This document shows, piece by piece, positions 24,912 through 34,475 of a DNA stretch of 64,000 nucleotides. Under the pieces are notes generated by a model. It made no database searches. It had not been told where the DNA came from and saw only the letters and a list, made by a program, of their open reading frames with translations. Position numbers and translations under genes: made by a program. Location of the stretch: NCBI RefSeq assembly GCF_051859565.1, contig NZ_JBHYFK010000001.1, positions 248,001 through 312,000 on the forward strand, given 5' to 3'. Numbering within the stretch: position 1 is the first letter of the stretch; each line of letters begins with the position of its first letter. The DNA is from Glycocaulis sp051859565 (GTDB lineage: Bacteria > Pseudomonadota > Alphaproteobacteria > Caulobacterales > Maricaulaceae).

Positions 24912-27900
24912 CTAGAACGCCCATCTTGCGCGGAATTCTGCGCCATGATTGCGGGCGTTGGAGCCGATCTCGCCAGCATAGCCGAGCTCAAGGCTCATCC
25001 GGTTCATCGGTTCGATCGTGATGCCTGCCTCGATGGCGGCAGCTTCGCGGTCGACACCATTGCCTTCGAAATAGACCGGAGCGCCTGACAGATCGCCGGA
25101 GACGAACTGGCGATGGCCGCTGAATACGCGACGCCAGCCAAGCGAGCCGTCAAAGCGCACATTCGTCCCGCCTGTCTGCCAGTCATGGCTCAACCGGGTG
25201 CCTAGTGTGCCTTGCGTCATCTGGCGGGTCTCGCTGTCGATGGCTAGTGCCGCTGCGCCGCCCGCTTCGCCAAACCCGCCCGTATCAAGGCGGACATGGG
25301 CCAGCGAGAGGAAGGGCTCGAGCCCCGCCGGTCCGGCAAGTCTGGCCTCGCCGAACACCTGCACGCTGTCGGCGCTGTGGCTGGAGCGCATATACTCGTC
25401 AAAGCCCGGGAAAATGATGGCCCGGCGGGTGGTCAGATCATGCCAGCCATAGATCGCGCCGGCGCTGAGGCCAAAGCCGGCGAACTGACCGCCGGCATAG
25501 ACGCCCAGCGAACGGCTTTCAGTACTGCCTGACGCGCCGCGTCCGGTCAGACTGAAGCTGTTTTCGCCAAATCCGGCCATGACGCCGATGCGCGCCCGCT
25601 CGCTTACAGGCGTGTCGATGCCGAAGATTACGCCGGACGTGTCTGCCGAGGCGCGCGACACGCCGGTGCGGCTGCCAAATTGCGCACCGCCGAAATGCCC
25701 GCTGATCCAGGCAGAACCGGCCTCTTCGCTGCGCGCTGCGGCAAGGCGCGAGCTGACGGCCCGGCGGGTGTGGATTGTATCATCCATCACCAGCTGGCGG
25801 TGGGTGGCGTGGATCTCGCCATTGAGCGCTTCAAAGGCGAGGGGCGCGGCGGCTTCCTCTAGCAGCACAAGGGCTTCCCAGACCGGATTGCCGGCGCCCA
25901 GGCTGTCTGCGGCGTTGGCAACCGAGCGCTGGTTACGGGTCTGCGCGAACTGGGCGAAATCGAGAATGTTGCGCTCCAGCTGCAGGGTCAGGGTTCCCCC
26001 CGTCAGCGACAGGTTCGGGGTCAGGAAGGCAAAATTGCTGGTGATGGCGTCGAACTCGCCGGTAATGCCGCCGGCCGCCGAAAGGATGGTGTAGTTGGTA
26101 TTGGCAGCAAACCCGCTATCTGTACCGACCACCAGGACCGACCCGCCATTGATGGTGATCGTGCCGGTAGCATTAATCAGGTCAGACTGGCCATCGGGCA
26201 GGGCGGTAGCTTCATAGAGCGAACCGCTCTCGAATACGAGATCACCATTGATGGTGAGCGTGCCGACAGAATTGCCCGGCGCGATGGTCGAGCCCGCCAG
26301 CAGCCGGGTGGAGCCCAGCGTGCCAAAGCCGCGCAATACACCGCCATCGGCCACGTCGACCGTGCCGCCAAGCGTGCCGTTCATCAGCACATTGCCGGTA
26401 ATGATAGTGTTGCCGGTAAAGGCCGAACCATTGCCGGTGAAGATGAGCGTGCCCGCCCCGGTAAGGCCCAGATCTCCCCCGCCGGTCACATGGCCTGCAT
26501 GGGTGGCTGTGCCTGAACGCACCTGCAGCTCGTTCGTGCCGGAGAAGGTCAGGGTGTTGGATACGGTGATCGCGTCATCATAGGCGATATTGGAGTTGTT
26601 GAGCGTGACCGCGCCGGTGCCCGCACTATTGTTGGCGGTCAGCACAAGCTGCGAGCCGAAGACCTGTGTGCCGCCCGTATAGCTATTGCCGGAGCCAAGC
26701 GTGAACTCGGCCCCGCCGGTGAAGCGGAAGAGGCCATTACCCGACAATGACTGGCTCAGGCTGGCATCGCCCGCCTGATCGAACACCACCACGCCATTAT
26801 TGGCGATATCGCCAATGACCGAAGCGGTGGAGCCGATGAGCGTGCCGGCGCGCACCTCTGTCCCGCCAGTATAGCTGTTATGGCCGGTCAGGGTCAGCGT
26901 GCCGAGATCGGTCTTGACCAGAGCCGCATCGCCGGAGAGGTCCGACCCGATGGTGGCGGTAAAGGCTGCGCCTGCGCCCGTACCGTTACCGACCCGGAAG
27001 ATGGCATCGCCATCGCCATTGCCGGCAAGCGTAATGCCATCGCCGTCAATGAGATAGCCATCGACCGCGAACTGCGCCCCGGCAATCTCGATCCCGCCTT
27101 CGCTGCCATCGACCGTGACATTGCCAGCAGCGCCGGAGAACACGATGAAGCCGGGCGCCGGCCGGGACGGGCCGGACACCAGACCGTCAGCATCGGTGAA
27201 GGTGAAGGAAGTCGCGCTCCACACACCGTCCCCGCCATCAATCACGCCATTAAGCGCATTGGCAGGATCATCCCCGTCCCAGAACAGGAGATCGACGCCG
27301 ATATTGGAGACGAGGTTCACCTCGCCCGCCACGCTCGTCTGGAGCTGCAACTCGCCCGGCAAGACGCCCGGTGCCGCACCAATCGCAAAGCCGTTATCGG
27401 TCAGCGATCCGCCATAGGTGAAGAGTCCATAAAGGCCGGGGCCGAACCCTCCCATATCGATCACGTCCAGCGTGCCATCCAGCGTCAGATCGCCGCCTAC
27501 GGCGAACAGCTCTCCATCGCCCGGCGCACCAAGGGCCGCGATCACCTGTGCGCCCGCGGCCAATCCCAGATCGCCCGTAATGGTGAGGGTGGAACCCGAC
27601 ACACCAACAAGCGTGCCGCCGCCAGCGACCAGAACATCCCCGCCGACCGTGCCGCTGCCTGTGAGGAAGCCCGACCCATCCACGCCCAGCTCCACCCCGC
27701 CCGAACCCAGCGTGCCGTCGACAGACAGCGCGCCGCCGCCTACCAGGACGCCGCCGGCAAACCCGGCGCTGTTGCCTGTCAGGTGGGTGATCCCTTCGGC
27801 GTGGAGGATAAATGCCTGCCCCAGCGGGTCGCTGGAGATATCGGCGTCAAAGAATAACCCGCAGCAATTGGTGTGGTTGAACACCAGTGCGCCGGTGCCC

Positions 27901-30900
27901 GCGCCGAATGTGAGCGTTTGGGTGTTGAGAATGCCTGCGCCAGACGGCGCAACGCCGTCCGAGCCGATATAGACGATACCGGTCGAGCTTGCGCTATGCG
28001 CGATTATGACCTCATCGGCGCTCACCTCGCCGCCATCGGAAAGGGTCAGCGTGCCGTCGCCGGATGTCCCAACGTACAGAAGGCCGCTATTAATCCAGCC
28101 GGACCCTGAACCGGTGACGATCGCAGCTCCCGTGGAACCTGCCTGTTCGCCGATATAGCCGGTCGTGTTGCGCACCTCGCCGCCGCCCGCAATCGTCAGC
28201 GTGCCTGCACCAATCCGCCCGACGCTAAACAGGTCCGTCATGGTCCAGTTGCTGCCCGTGCCGGTAACGAGCACATGGCCGTCGCCGTCCGGATAATAGC
28301 CAAGCCGCCCCGTCGCGCTGGTCACTGTCCCGCCATCGGCAATGGTCAGATATCCGGTATCGAAGTCACCCACATCCAGATAGTTGGTTGTGGTCCAGCT
28401 CGAACCTGTTCCGGTCACGGTCGCGCTGCCGCTCGACCCTGCCTGCGCTGCCACGATGGCGTTCACGCTCGTCAGACTGCCGCCATTGGAAACGGTCAGC
28501 GTGCCTGCGCCAAACCGGCCAATACGGAGTGCCCCGGTATTGTTCCAGGTGGAGCCCGTTCCGGAGATCGTCACCGTCCCGCTGGACCCGGCCTCCGCGC
28601 CCACAAGGCCGCCATTGCTGTTGACCACACCGCCATCGGCTATGGTGAGCGTGCCGGTGCCGCTGCTGCCGATGCGCAGCTCGGATGAATTGGTCCATAT
28701 GCTGCCTGCGCCGGTGACAATGGCTGAGCCATTGCTGGTTGCACCACTGCCAATGATGCCGGATGTATTGCTCACTTCACCACCGCCGGAGATTGTCAGT
28801 TCGCCATCACGATTAAAACCGACAGTGAACTGGCCCGAGCTGGTCCATTGAGAGTGCGCGCCATCAACCGTGACAGAGCCAACGCCTGAACCCACAGCTC
28901 CCAATATTGCCGCGCCGCTGTCGATCCGTCCGCCATTGGTAATCACCACAGCGCCTGCATCATTGGTGCCCACCCAGACCTGATTGCTGGCCGTCAGCAA
29001 TGACCCTGCGCCATCGATGGTCAGCAGGCCTGTCGAGCCGGTGACATCGGCAATGCTGACCGTGTCGGTTGCCGTGACTTCGGCCCCGCTCTCAATGAGC
29101 ATTTCGCCATGATCAACTTCGCCGATGATCAAATTGCTGCCAGTGCTGATCTGCGCGCCATTGCGCGCGATGATGCTGGCGGTCGGTGATCCAGCCGCCG
29201 AGGCGGTGAGGCGCCCGGCAATGCTAAGGCTCCCGCCATCAAAGGTCAGCGTGCCTCCGCTTACCCGCGTGGCGCCTGTGAACGTATTGGCCGCCGTCAG
29301 AATGAGCTCGCCATCGCCGATTTTCTGGAAGGGGCGCGGGCCGTTATTTTCCGAGATCACCCCCGACTGGGTGGCCGAGCCGGAAAGCACCTGGAACTGG
29401 GTAGTATTGGAATCGATGATGATGGAGTTGGCGATATTCACGCCGTTCGCATAGTCCACCACCGAGCCCGTCGTGCGCAGCGTCGAGCCACCCAGCGCAT
29501 TATTGTGGCCAAGTGTCAGCGTGCCGCCTTCCAGCAAAGTACTGCCGGTATAGGTGTTGTTGCCACTCAGAGTGGTGCGGCCAGACAGGATGCGCACCGT
29601 GCCATTGCCGATAATCCTGGTGGCCAGCTGGAAATTATCATCGGTATGATTGAACACGATGGTGCTGGTGCCCACGCCGAACTGGATGTCGGGTGTGCTC
29701 AGCGTCCCCGCCGCCACGGCCGCATCTCCCGCCGCCGCGCCGAAATTAAGCGTGCCGGTGGCTGAGCCAGATGCCGCAATCACGAATTCCTCGGCGCTCA
29801 CATGGCCGCCATCAGAAATCGTCAGCGTACCGGTTCCGAACCTGCCGACGTTGAGAGTCTCCAAAATGGTCCATGTGCTGCCCGCGCCAGTGATTGTGAC
29901 AGCGCCTGAACCTGAGGCGTTGAAGCCTAGAAACCCTTCCGTGCTGTGTACCCGGCCCCCATCGGCAATCGTCAGCGTGCCAGTTCCGCTATTGGCGACG
30001 CGCAGCTCGACTGAATTGTTCCAGAAACTATCGGCGCCGGTGACGGTGACCTCGCCGGTTGAGCCAGCGTTTACCGCAATATTGCCGATCAGGTTCGATA
30101 CCGTAGCACCATCGGCAATGGTGAGCGTGCCGGCGCCGGACTGGCCGACGGCCAGGGTGCTCGAATTAATCCATTGCGATCCTGCGCCGGTGACGGTGAC
30201 GGTACCGGTGGAGCCAGCCGCGTCACCGATCCTGCCGGTCCGGTTGCTGACCGAGCCGCCATTCATGATCTGAAGCGTAGCGTTATCACCATCCGCGCGG
30301 CCAACATAGAAGTCCTGCCCCGCCCCCAGAGCCACCGAGCCGCCATCCAAGGTCAGCGTGCCGCCCTCCAGCAGGGTGTTGCCGGTATAGGTGTTGTTGC
30401 CTGAAAGGACGAAATGGCCGCCACCATTGAAGGTGAGCCCGCCAGCTCCGGACAAGACGCCGGCCATGATGTGCGTGCCGGCCGAGTTGATCGTGGCGCT
30501 CTGGTTCAGGACCAGAGTTGAATCCTCACTCATGTTCAACCCGCCAAGGGTGAGGGCGTGATTGGCTGTCACAGCGCCGTCATTGGTCAGGGTGAGGACA
30601 TTGCCGGACGGCAGGGCATTGGCATGGGCCAGGGTGAGGCTGCCGCCCGACACATTCAGCCCGCCGTCAAATGTGTTGCTGCCGCCCAGCGTGATGTTGC
30701 CGCCAGTAACATTCACAGCACCGTTTGCGCCGGAAATATTTGAATTGACGGTCAGGCCCCCGCCGGCCAGCGTTATCGTGCCGCCTCCAATAAAGGAGAT
30801 GCCGCCCGCCAACGCAGCGCTTTCATCGGCAGCGGTCTGCAGGGTGAAGTTCCCAATAGCAAAAATTGACGACACCGCAGAAACGCCATCGCCGAGTTCC

Positions 30901-32294
30901 AGTACGCTTTCCATCTCGGCAAAAATGTCTGCGAACACGCCCCCCTCGGCCCTCAGACGGCTGTTGCTGCCGAGTTGCAGACTTAGGCCATCGCTGATCG
31001 CGCCCGTTGTGGTGACGTCCGACCCGCCTTGGATGTCCACAATTCCCGAGCCGCTCATATCGCCGTTCAGCGTCAGCGCGTGAGTGGTGGCGTCGAGGGT
31101 CAGATAGGCAGCAAATGGCAGCGCTCCGGGCCGGTCGAACACGATATCGTTGTTGACAGTTCGTGCCGCGCCTTCAGCCCTCAGCGCCGGCCGGCCTTGT
31201 TGAAATGCGCCTGTAACGGTCAGCGTGCTCGTGCCAAGCGCGCTGTCTGATCCCAGCGCAATCGTGCCGCCGTCAAAGAAGGTGTCGCCGCCATAGGTGC
31301 TATTGCCGTTCAGTGTGGTACGCCCCGACAGGATACGCACCGTGCCATTGCCGGAAATGTCGGCATCCAGCTCGAAATCATTGCTGGTATGGTTGAAGAC
31401 GATAGTGCCGGTGCCTGGGCCGAACGCGATGGTGGGTGTGTCCAGCGTGCCCGCCGCCACGGCGGCATCGCCCGCCGCTGCGCCGAAATTGAGCGTGCCA
31501 TTGCCAGCAGCAAACATGCCGAGATTCACGCCGGCGGCGCTGACCTCACCGCCATCGGCAATGGTCAGGGCGCCGGTGCCAAACAGGCCAATGCGAAGCG
31601 CGTCGGTGTTGATCCATTGGCTACCGGCGCCTGTAACCAGCACACTGCTGCTGACCGCCGGTGTATCCACACCAAGCTCACCGCGCACGTTTTGAACCAG
31701 GCCGCCATCGGAAATGGTCATGTTGGCAGAGCCCGAGCCGCCAACCATCAGAGTACTGGTACTGATCCACTCGCTGCCCGCACCGCTCACCGATACGGTA
31801 GCAGTTGATCCCGTTTCGTAGGCGATATAGCCGATGCCCGAGTGCACCGAGCCACCCTCGAGAATGGTCAGTGTTCCGGCGCCAAGACCGCCGATCCGTA
31901 TCTCTCCGGGATTATTCCATCTGCTGCCCGCGCCGGTCACGGTCACCGCGCCTGTGCTTCCCGCCCTGCGCCCCACAAAGCCGGATGTGCTGCTGACAAC
32001 CGCGCCATCGGAGATGGTCAGCGTGCTGTCACCAAAATCACCCACGATCAAGGAGTTGCCGATATTCCACGGATCGGGCCGGTCGCCTGGAACAACGACG
32101 TCGTCGTTCTCGATCACGTGCTGAGCCATTGCCTGCTGCGGCAACGCGGTAATCAGCGCCGCCGCGCCCGCCAGCATGGTCGCGCCCATCAGGGCGGCGC
32201 GTAGCCTGGACGCTGGCCTGCGGGAGTTAAAAACAGGCGCAAAAAGGCTAACATTGCGGCTTGCGCCGCAAGTACCGGGCTGGCGATCAGACAT
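24912..32294 (-). CDS. Giant autotransporter (type Va) repeat adhesin
   Basis: About 2460 residues. An extended signal region ends with a cleavage site near residue 57 (ALPQQAMA before QHV). The passenger is a long beta-helix made of three blocks of a ~50-residue repeat of the T5SS/PEP-CTERM-associated type (G-x-LTI-x-DGG ... GSTG-x-VTVTGAGS-x-W), separated by autotransporter passenger repeats (YTGGT...GTL). The last ~270 residues (SAWISGHFGGAQFG to terminal RARWAF) are a beta-barrel ending in Phe. It should be secreted across the outer membrane and act as a surface adhesin. AGAGG lies about eight bases before ATG 32294. A Cys-Cys pair at residues 1477-1478 is unusual for such passengers. Monocistronic. 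Confidence 0.93.
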   Translation of the reverse strand: MSDRQPGTCGASRNVSLFAPVFNSRRPASRLRAALMGATMLAGAAALITALPQQAMAQHVIENDDVVVPGDRPDPWNIGNSLIVGDFGDSTLTISDGAVVSSTSGFVGRRAGSTGAVTVTGAGSRWNNPGEIRIGGLGAGTLTILEGGSVHSGIGYIAYETGSTATVSVSGAGSEWISTSTLMVGGSGSANMTISDGGLVQNVRGELGVDTPAVSSSVLVTGAGSQWINTDALRIGLFGTGALTIADGGEVSAAGVNLGMFAAGNGTLNFGAAAGDAAVAAGTLDTPTIAFGPGTGTIVFNHTSNDFELDADISGNGTVRILSGRTTLNGNSTYGGDTFFDGGTIALGSDSALGTSTLTVTGAFQQGRPALRAEGAARTVNNDIVFDRPGALPFAAYLTLDATTHALTLNGDMSGSGIVDIQGGSDVTTTGAISDGLSLQLGSNSRLRAEGGVFADIFAEMESVLELGDGVSAVSSIFAIGNFTLQTAADESAALAGGISFIGGGTITLAGGGLTVNSNISGANGAVNVTGGNITLGGSNTFDGGLNVSGGSLTLAHANALPSGNVLTLTNDGAVTANHALTLGGLNMSEDSTLVLNQSATINSAGTHIMAGVLSGAGGLTFNGGGHFVLSGNNTYTGNTLLEGGTLTLDGGSVALGAGQDFYVGRADGDNATLQIMNGGSVSNRTGRIGDAAGSTGTVTVTGAGSQWINSSTLAVGQSGAGTLTIADGATVSNLIGNIAVNAGSTGEVTVTGADSFWNNSVELRVANSGTGTLTIADGGRVHSTEGFLGFNASGSGAVTITGAGSTWTILETLNVGRFGTGTLTISDGGHVSAEEFVIAASGSATGTLNFGAAAGDAAVAAGTLSTPDIQFGVGTSTIVFNHTDDNFQLATRIIGNGTVRILSGRTTLSGNNTYTGSTLLEGGTLTLGHNNALGGSTLRTTGSVVDYANGVNIANSIIIDSNTTQFQVLSGSATQSGVISENNGPRPFQKIGDGELILTAANTFTGATRVSGGTLTFDGGSLSIAGRLTASAAGSPTASIIARNGAQISTGSNLIIGEVDHGEMLIESGAEVTATDTVSIADVTGSTGLLTIDGAGSLLTASNQVWVGTNDAGAVVITNGGRIDSGAAILGAVGSGVGSVTVDGAHSQWTSSGQFTVGFNRDGELTISGGGEVSNTSGIIGSGATSNGSAIVTGAGSIWTNSSELRIGSSGTGTLTIADGGVVNSNGGLVGAEAGSSGTVTISGTGSTWNNTGALRIGRFGAGTLTVSNGGSLTSVNAIVAAQAGSSGSATVTGTGSSWTTTNYLDVGDFDTGYLTIADGGTVTSATGRLGYYPDGDGHVLVTGTGSNWTMTDLFSVGRIGAGTLTIAGGGEVRNTTGYIGEQAGSTGAAIVTGSGSGWINSGLLYVGTSGDGTLTLSDGGEVSADEVIIAHSASSTGIVYIGSDGVAPSGAGILNTQTLTFGAGTGALVFNHTNCCGLFFDADISSDPLGQAFILHAEGITHLTGNSAGFAGGVLVGGGALSVDGTLGSGGVELGVDGSGFLTGSGTVGGDVLVAGGGTLVGVSGSTLTITGDLGLAAGAQVIAALGAPGDGELFAVGGDLTLDGTLDVIDMGGFGPGLYGLFTYGGSLTDNGFAIGAAPGVLPGELQLQTSVAGEVNLVSNIGVDLLFWDGDDPANALNGVIDGGDGVWSATSFTFTDADGLVSGPSRPAPGFIVFSGAAGNVTVDGSEGGIEIAGAQFAVDGYLIDGDGITLAGNGDGDAIFRVGNGTGAGAAFTATIGSDLSGDAALVKTDLGTLTLTGHNSYTGGTEVRAGTLIGSTASVIGDIANNGVVVFDQAGDASLSQSLSGNGLFRFTGGAEFTLGSGNSYTGGTQVFGSQLVLTANNSAGTGAVTLNNSNIAYDDAITVSNTLTFSGTNELQVRSGTATHAGHVTGGGDLGLTGAGTLIFTGNGSAFTGNTIITGNVLMNGTLGGTVDVADGGVLRGFGTLGSTRLLAGSTIAPGNSVGTLTINGDLVFESGSLYEATALPDGQSDLINATGTITINGGSVLVVGTDSGFAANTNYTILSAAGGITGEFDAITSNFAFLTPNLSLTGGTLTLQLERNILDFAQFAQTRNQRSVANAADSLGAGNPVWEALVLLEEAAAPLAFEALNGEIHATHRQLVMDDTIHTRRAVSSRLAAARSEEAGSAWISGHFGGAQFGSRTGVSRASADTSGVIFGIDTPVSERARIGVMAGFGENSFSLTGRGASGSTESRSLGVYAGGQFAGFGLSAGAIYGWHDLTTRRAIIFPGFDEYMRSSHSADSVQVFGEARLAGPAGLEPFLSLAHVRLDTGGFGEAGGAAALAIDSETRQMTQGTLGTRLSHDWQTGGTNVRFDGSLGWRRVFSGHRQFVSGDLSGAPVYFEGNGVDREAAAIEAGITIEPMNRMSLELGYAGEIGSNARNHGAEFRARWAF
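27960..29145 (-). repeat. Adhesin repeat block 3: seven full units plus a closing half unit
   Basis: Seven consecutive ~50-residue units (from GSNLIIGEVD to SGSGWIN) and a shortened last unit SGLLYVGTSGDGTLTLSDGG that runs into a different capping segment. Unit consensus: LxVGxxGxGxLTIxDGGxV, then about ten residues, then GSxGxVTVTGAGSxW. Divergence between units is higher than in blocks 1 and 2. Confidence 0.85.
29700..30320 (-). repeat. Adhesin repeat block 2: three full units plus closing half unit
   Basis: Units start at QDFYVGRADG, SSTLAVGQSG and SVELRVANSG, then a half unit LETLNVGRFG that joins the capping segment LNFGAAAGDAAVAAGTL. The cap and the following FNHT...GNGTVRILSGRTTL segment are almost the same as in block 1. 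Confidence 0.85.
31440..32062 (-). repeat. Adhesin repeat block 1: three full units plus closing half unit
   Basis: Units start at SLIVGDFGDS, PGEIRIGGLG and TSTLMVGGSG, then half unit TDALRIGLFG leading to the same LNFGAAAGDAAVAAGTL cap as block 2. DNA of the two caps differs at only a handful of bases, indicating relatively recent internal duplication. Confidence 0.85.
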
Positions 32295-32565
32295 TTGGGA
32301 TACCTCTGTATATCGGCGGCCCGCAGGCCGCACTTCCCCACAGATCTGTCTGGCCGCCACCCCGGCAAGACGTCGATGCGTAAATTAATGGCTAACCAAA
32401 TGGATCTGCACAACCCAAAAGCGCGAATTGGCTGCAAAACGGACGCTTGTGCCGGGTAGTGACGTCAGGCAGGCGCGAAGACGGCGGTATCCGGACCTGC
32501 CGCAAGGTGCGCCATGACGGGCTGGCAAGCACGTGCTTCCACGTCATGGACGCGGGTTCAGGCGG

Positions 32566-32617
32566 AAATGGCGCACCCGACAAGATTCGAACTTGTGACC
32601 TCTGCCTTCGGAGGGCA
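32566..32617. repeat. attL: left 52-bp direct repeat, duplicate of tRNA-Arg 3' part
   Basis: Identical over 52 bases to 41804-41855. It contains the 3' portion of tRNA-Arg(CCG) from the anticodon-stem 3' side through the T-arm, acceptor strand and CCA, but the 5' half is missing, so it is not a functional tRNA. It marks the left end of an integrated element whose integrase begins 218 bases away. Confidence 0.92.
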
Positions 32618-32744
32618 AAGGTATAGGAATTTTGGCTTCCAGCGTGCGCTAGTGATATCCTGTCTTTTTCATTATATAACAATGAGATGATGTGTTAGTG
32701 CTTTGATATCGAGTGCGATTGAGTTAGACGGACTTTGCTCTTGT

Positions 32745-32765
32745 GATTGGGATATGATTGGGATA
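32745..32765 (+). repeat. Paired 10-bp direct repeats at left end of island
   Basis: Two copies of GATTGGGATA (32745-32754 and 32756-32765) separated by one T, lying between attL and the integrase start. The same pair with the same spacer, plus a shared ATT after it, occurs at 41728-41751 near the right end in the same orientation. Candidate arm-type binding sites for the integrase or its directionality factor; inferred. The 540-base gap 32295-32834 otherwise holds attL and an AT-rich patch (TATATAAC near 32674) that may be the integrase promoter. Confidence 0.6.
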
Positions 32766-32834
32766 ATTCCAATCGGAGTGACTTTTGCCCGCTGCGCCCC
32801 TTGGGTGCCTTCAAGCCTCCCGGAGCACGTTCCG

Positions 32835-34205
32835 ATGCCCAGACAAGCCTCCCGTAAAGCCAAGCTGACCAAGACCTACATTGAGAGCCTTAAGCCTGAG
32901 GTGAAGCGCTATCGGGTGTTGGACACCGTCCAGCCCGGCTTCTGTGTTTTTGTGGCGAAGACCGGCAGATGCACCTTTGCCGTTCGCTATGTGACCGCAG
33001 AGGGCAAGAACTCTGACAAAGTGCTGGGCGACTACCCGTCCCTGCTCCCGGACAGGGCAAGGGAGCTCGCCGCAGAGGCCCGCACGGACGTAAGGGCGAA
33101 GGGCGCAGACCCCGTCATTCAAGCGCGTTCCAAGCGCAAGGAAGGCACGGAGCGCCGCCAGCGGACACTGGAAGCCCTCGTCGAGGTATACCTGAAGGAC
33201 GCAGAAGCTCGTGGCAAGAAGCGGCCCAGCACCCTCGCCAAGGAGCGGGCGCACCTCAATAAGAACATCCTGCCCCGGCTGGGCAACCTCCCGGTGGACA
33301 AGATCACCGCCATGGACGTCACGGAGGCGCTGGCGGATATCAAGGCCTCAGCCGCCAGACGGGGTAGCGGCGACGGCAACGCAGCAGCGAATGACTGCAG
33401 GAAATACCTGATGCTCATCCTAAAGTTTGGGGGCAAGCGTGGTTGGTTGGCTGCCAACCCGGTAGTGGACGTTGAGAAATACCCGGAGAAGCCCCGGACG
33501 CGGATAGCCACCGATGCGGAGCTGCGGGCCTTGTGGAACCAATGGGAGGCTCAGAAGGCACCCAAAAGCTCCTCAAAGCGTCTGGCAGGCGAGGGCGAAG
33601 CGCGGGGTAAGGGTTGGGTCTCGGCCAGTGCGCTTCAGTTCCTGACGCTTACCCTGCAGCGGGGCGAGGAAGTGGCCAGCATGCGCTGGAGTGAAGTCGA
33701 CTTCGAGGCGCGCCGGTGGACCATACCGGCTGAGCGCAAGAAGGAAAACCGCAGCGCGATTGTGCCGCTGTCCCCTCAGGCCTTGGCGATCCTCGAGTAT
33801 GCACGTGAAGTCAACAAGGATGAGGAGGGGCCTTTCATGGGCAGGGCGGGGGAAGCTGGCCAAGACACAATTGAACGGGACAGCATGACCCAAGCCTTCG
33901 AACGCGCCTGCATCAAGCTGGGTATTGAAGGCCTCAAAGCCCATGACATGCGCCGCACGGGGCGCACCCGGCTGACGGATGGCGAGCGGCTGGGTTTCCC
34001 GATCCACGTTGGAGAGGTCGTCCTGAACCACAAGCACGGCGATAGTCTGGTGCGAAACTACGACATTAACGCCTACCTCCCGGAGAAGCGCGCCGCTCTA
34101 GAGGCTTGGGCAGCCTATGTGGAGCGCGTGGCCAGAGGCGAGCCGGGCGTGGTGCGGCCTGAGGGGAACGTTGTGGCTCTTAGCAAAGCGAAGATGCACG
34201 TTTAA
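32835..34205 (+). CDS. Tyrosine recombinase/integrase, P4 type
   Basis: 456 residues. N-terminal arm-binding DUF4102-type domain (AKLTKTYIESLKPEVKRYRV, VLGDYPSLLPDRARELA), a central core-binding domain, and a C-terminal catalytic domain with Arg in LTLQRGEEVASMRW (residue 276), HDMRRTG (His370, Arg373) and probable nucleophile Tyr409 in RNYDINAYLPEKR. It would insert the island into the tRNA-Arg 3' end. The ATG at 32835 follows GGAG; the in-frame extension upstream overlaps the GATTGGGATA repeats and is not family-like. Confidence 0.93.
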   Translation: MPRQASRKAKLTKTYIESLKPEVKRYRVLDTVQPGFCVFVAKTGRCTFAVRYVTAEGKNSDKVLGDYPSLLPDRARELAAEARTDVRAKGADPVIQARSKRKEGTERRQRTLEALVEVYLKDAEARGKKRPSTLAKERAHLNKNILPRLGNLPVDKITAMDVTEALADIKASAARRGSGDGNAAANDCRKYLMLILKFGGKRGWLAANPVVDVEKYPEKPRTRIATDAELRALWNQWEAQKAPKSSSKRLAGEGEARGKGWVSASALQFLTLTLQRGEEVASMRWSEVDFEARRWTIPAERKKENRSAIVPLSPQALAILEYAREVNKDEEGPFMGRAGEAGQDTIERDSMTQAFERACIKLGIEGLKAHDMRRTGRTRLTDGERLGFPIHVGEVVLNHKHGDSLVRNYDINAYLPEKRAALEAWAAYVERVARGEPGVVRPEGNVVALSKAKMHV

Positions 34206-34221
34206 CTATTCAAGCTCTTGA

Positions 34222-34422
34222 TGCCCCCGCGCCGTTCACCTGCTCGGCCTGACAGACCCGCCGCCGCAGACCGCAAGAGCGCGGCTTCTGGATCGGCTGA
34301 ACGTCGCCGCAGCCGCGCTGACGGACGAGGAACGGCGAACCATCGTCACCCAGACCGAGGCGCTCGCAATTCAGCGCCCGAAGAAAACTGGCAAGAAAAT
34401 CGCTCCAATTTCAGGGGTCTAG
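34222..34422 (+). pseudogene. Remnant reading frame without a start
   Basis: An open stretch of 66 codons with no ATG at its front, translating to protein-like sequence (LTDPPPQTARARLLDRLNVA, LTDEERRTIVTQTEALAIQR) and ending in TAG. It is the only coding-like signal in the 270 bases between the integrase and the HNH gene. It may be the tail of a gene truncated during island rearrangement. Family not recognised. Confidence 0.3.
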
Positions 34423-34475
34423 GCTTTCCGTTCCGAAGGCCAAACCGTCGCCGCACCGAAATTAATGGGGGCAAG

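Noticed and set aside
26880..27857. Rightward open frames opposite the autotransporter
   Set aside because: Periodic antisense frames created by the Gly/Thr/Ala repeat codons of the adhesin.
27960..32062. CRISPR-like regular repetition
   Set aside because: Repeats are in-frame, ~150 bp, diverged and encode a beta-helix; there are no short identical repeats with unique spacers.
32566..32617. Second tRNA-Arg gene
   Set aside because: Only the 3' part is present; the D-arm and 5' acceptor strand are missing, so it is an attachment-site duplicate.
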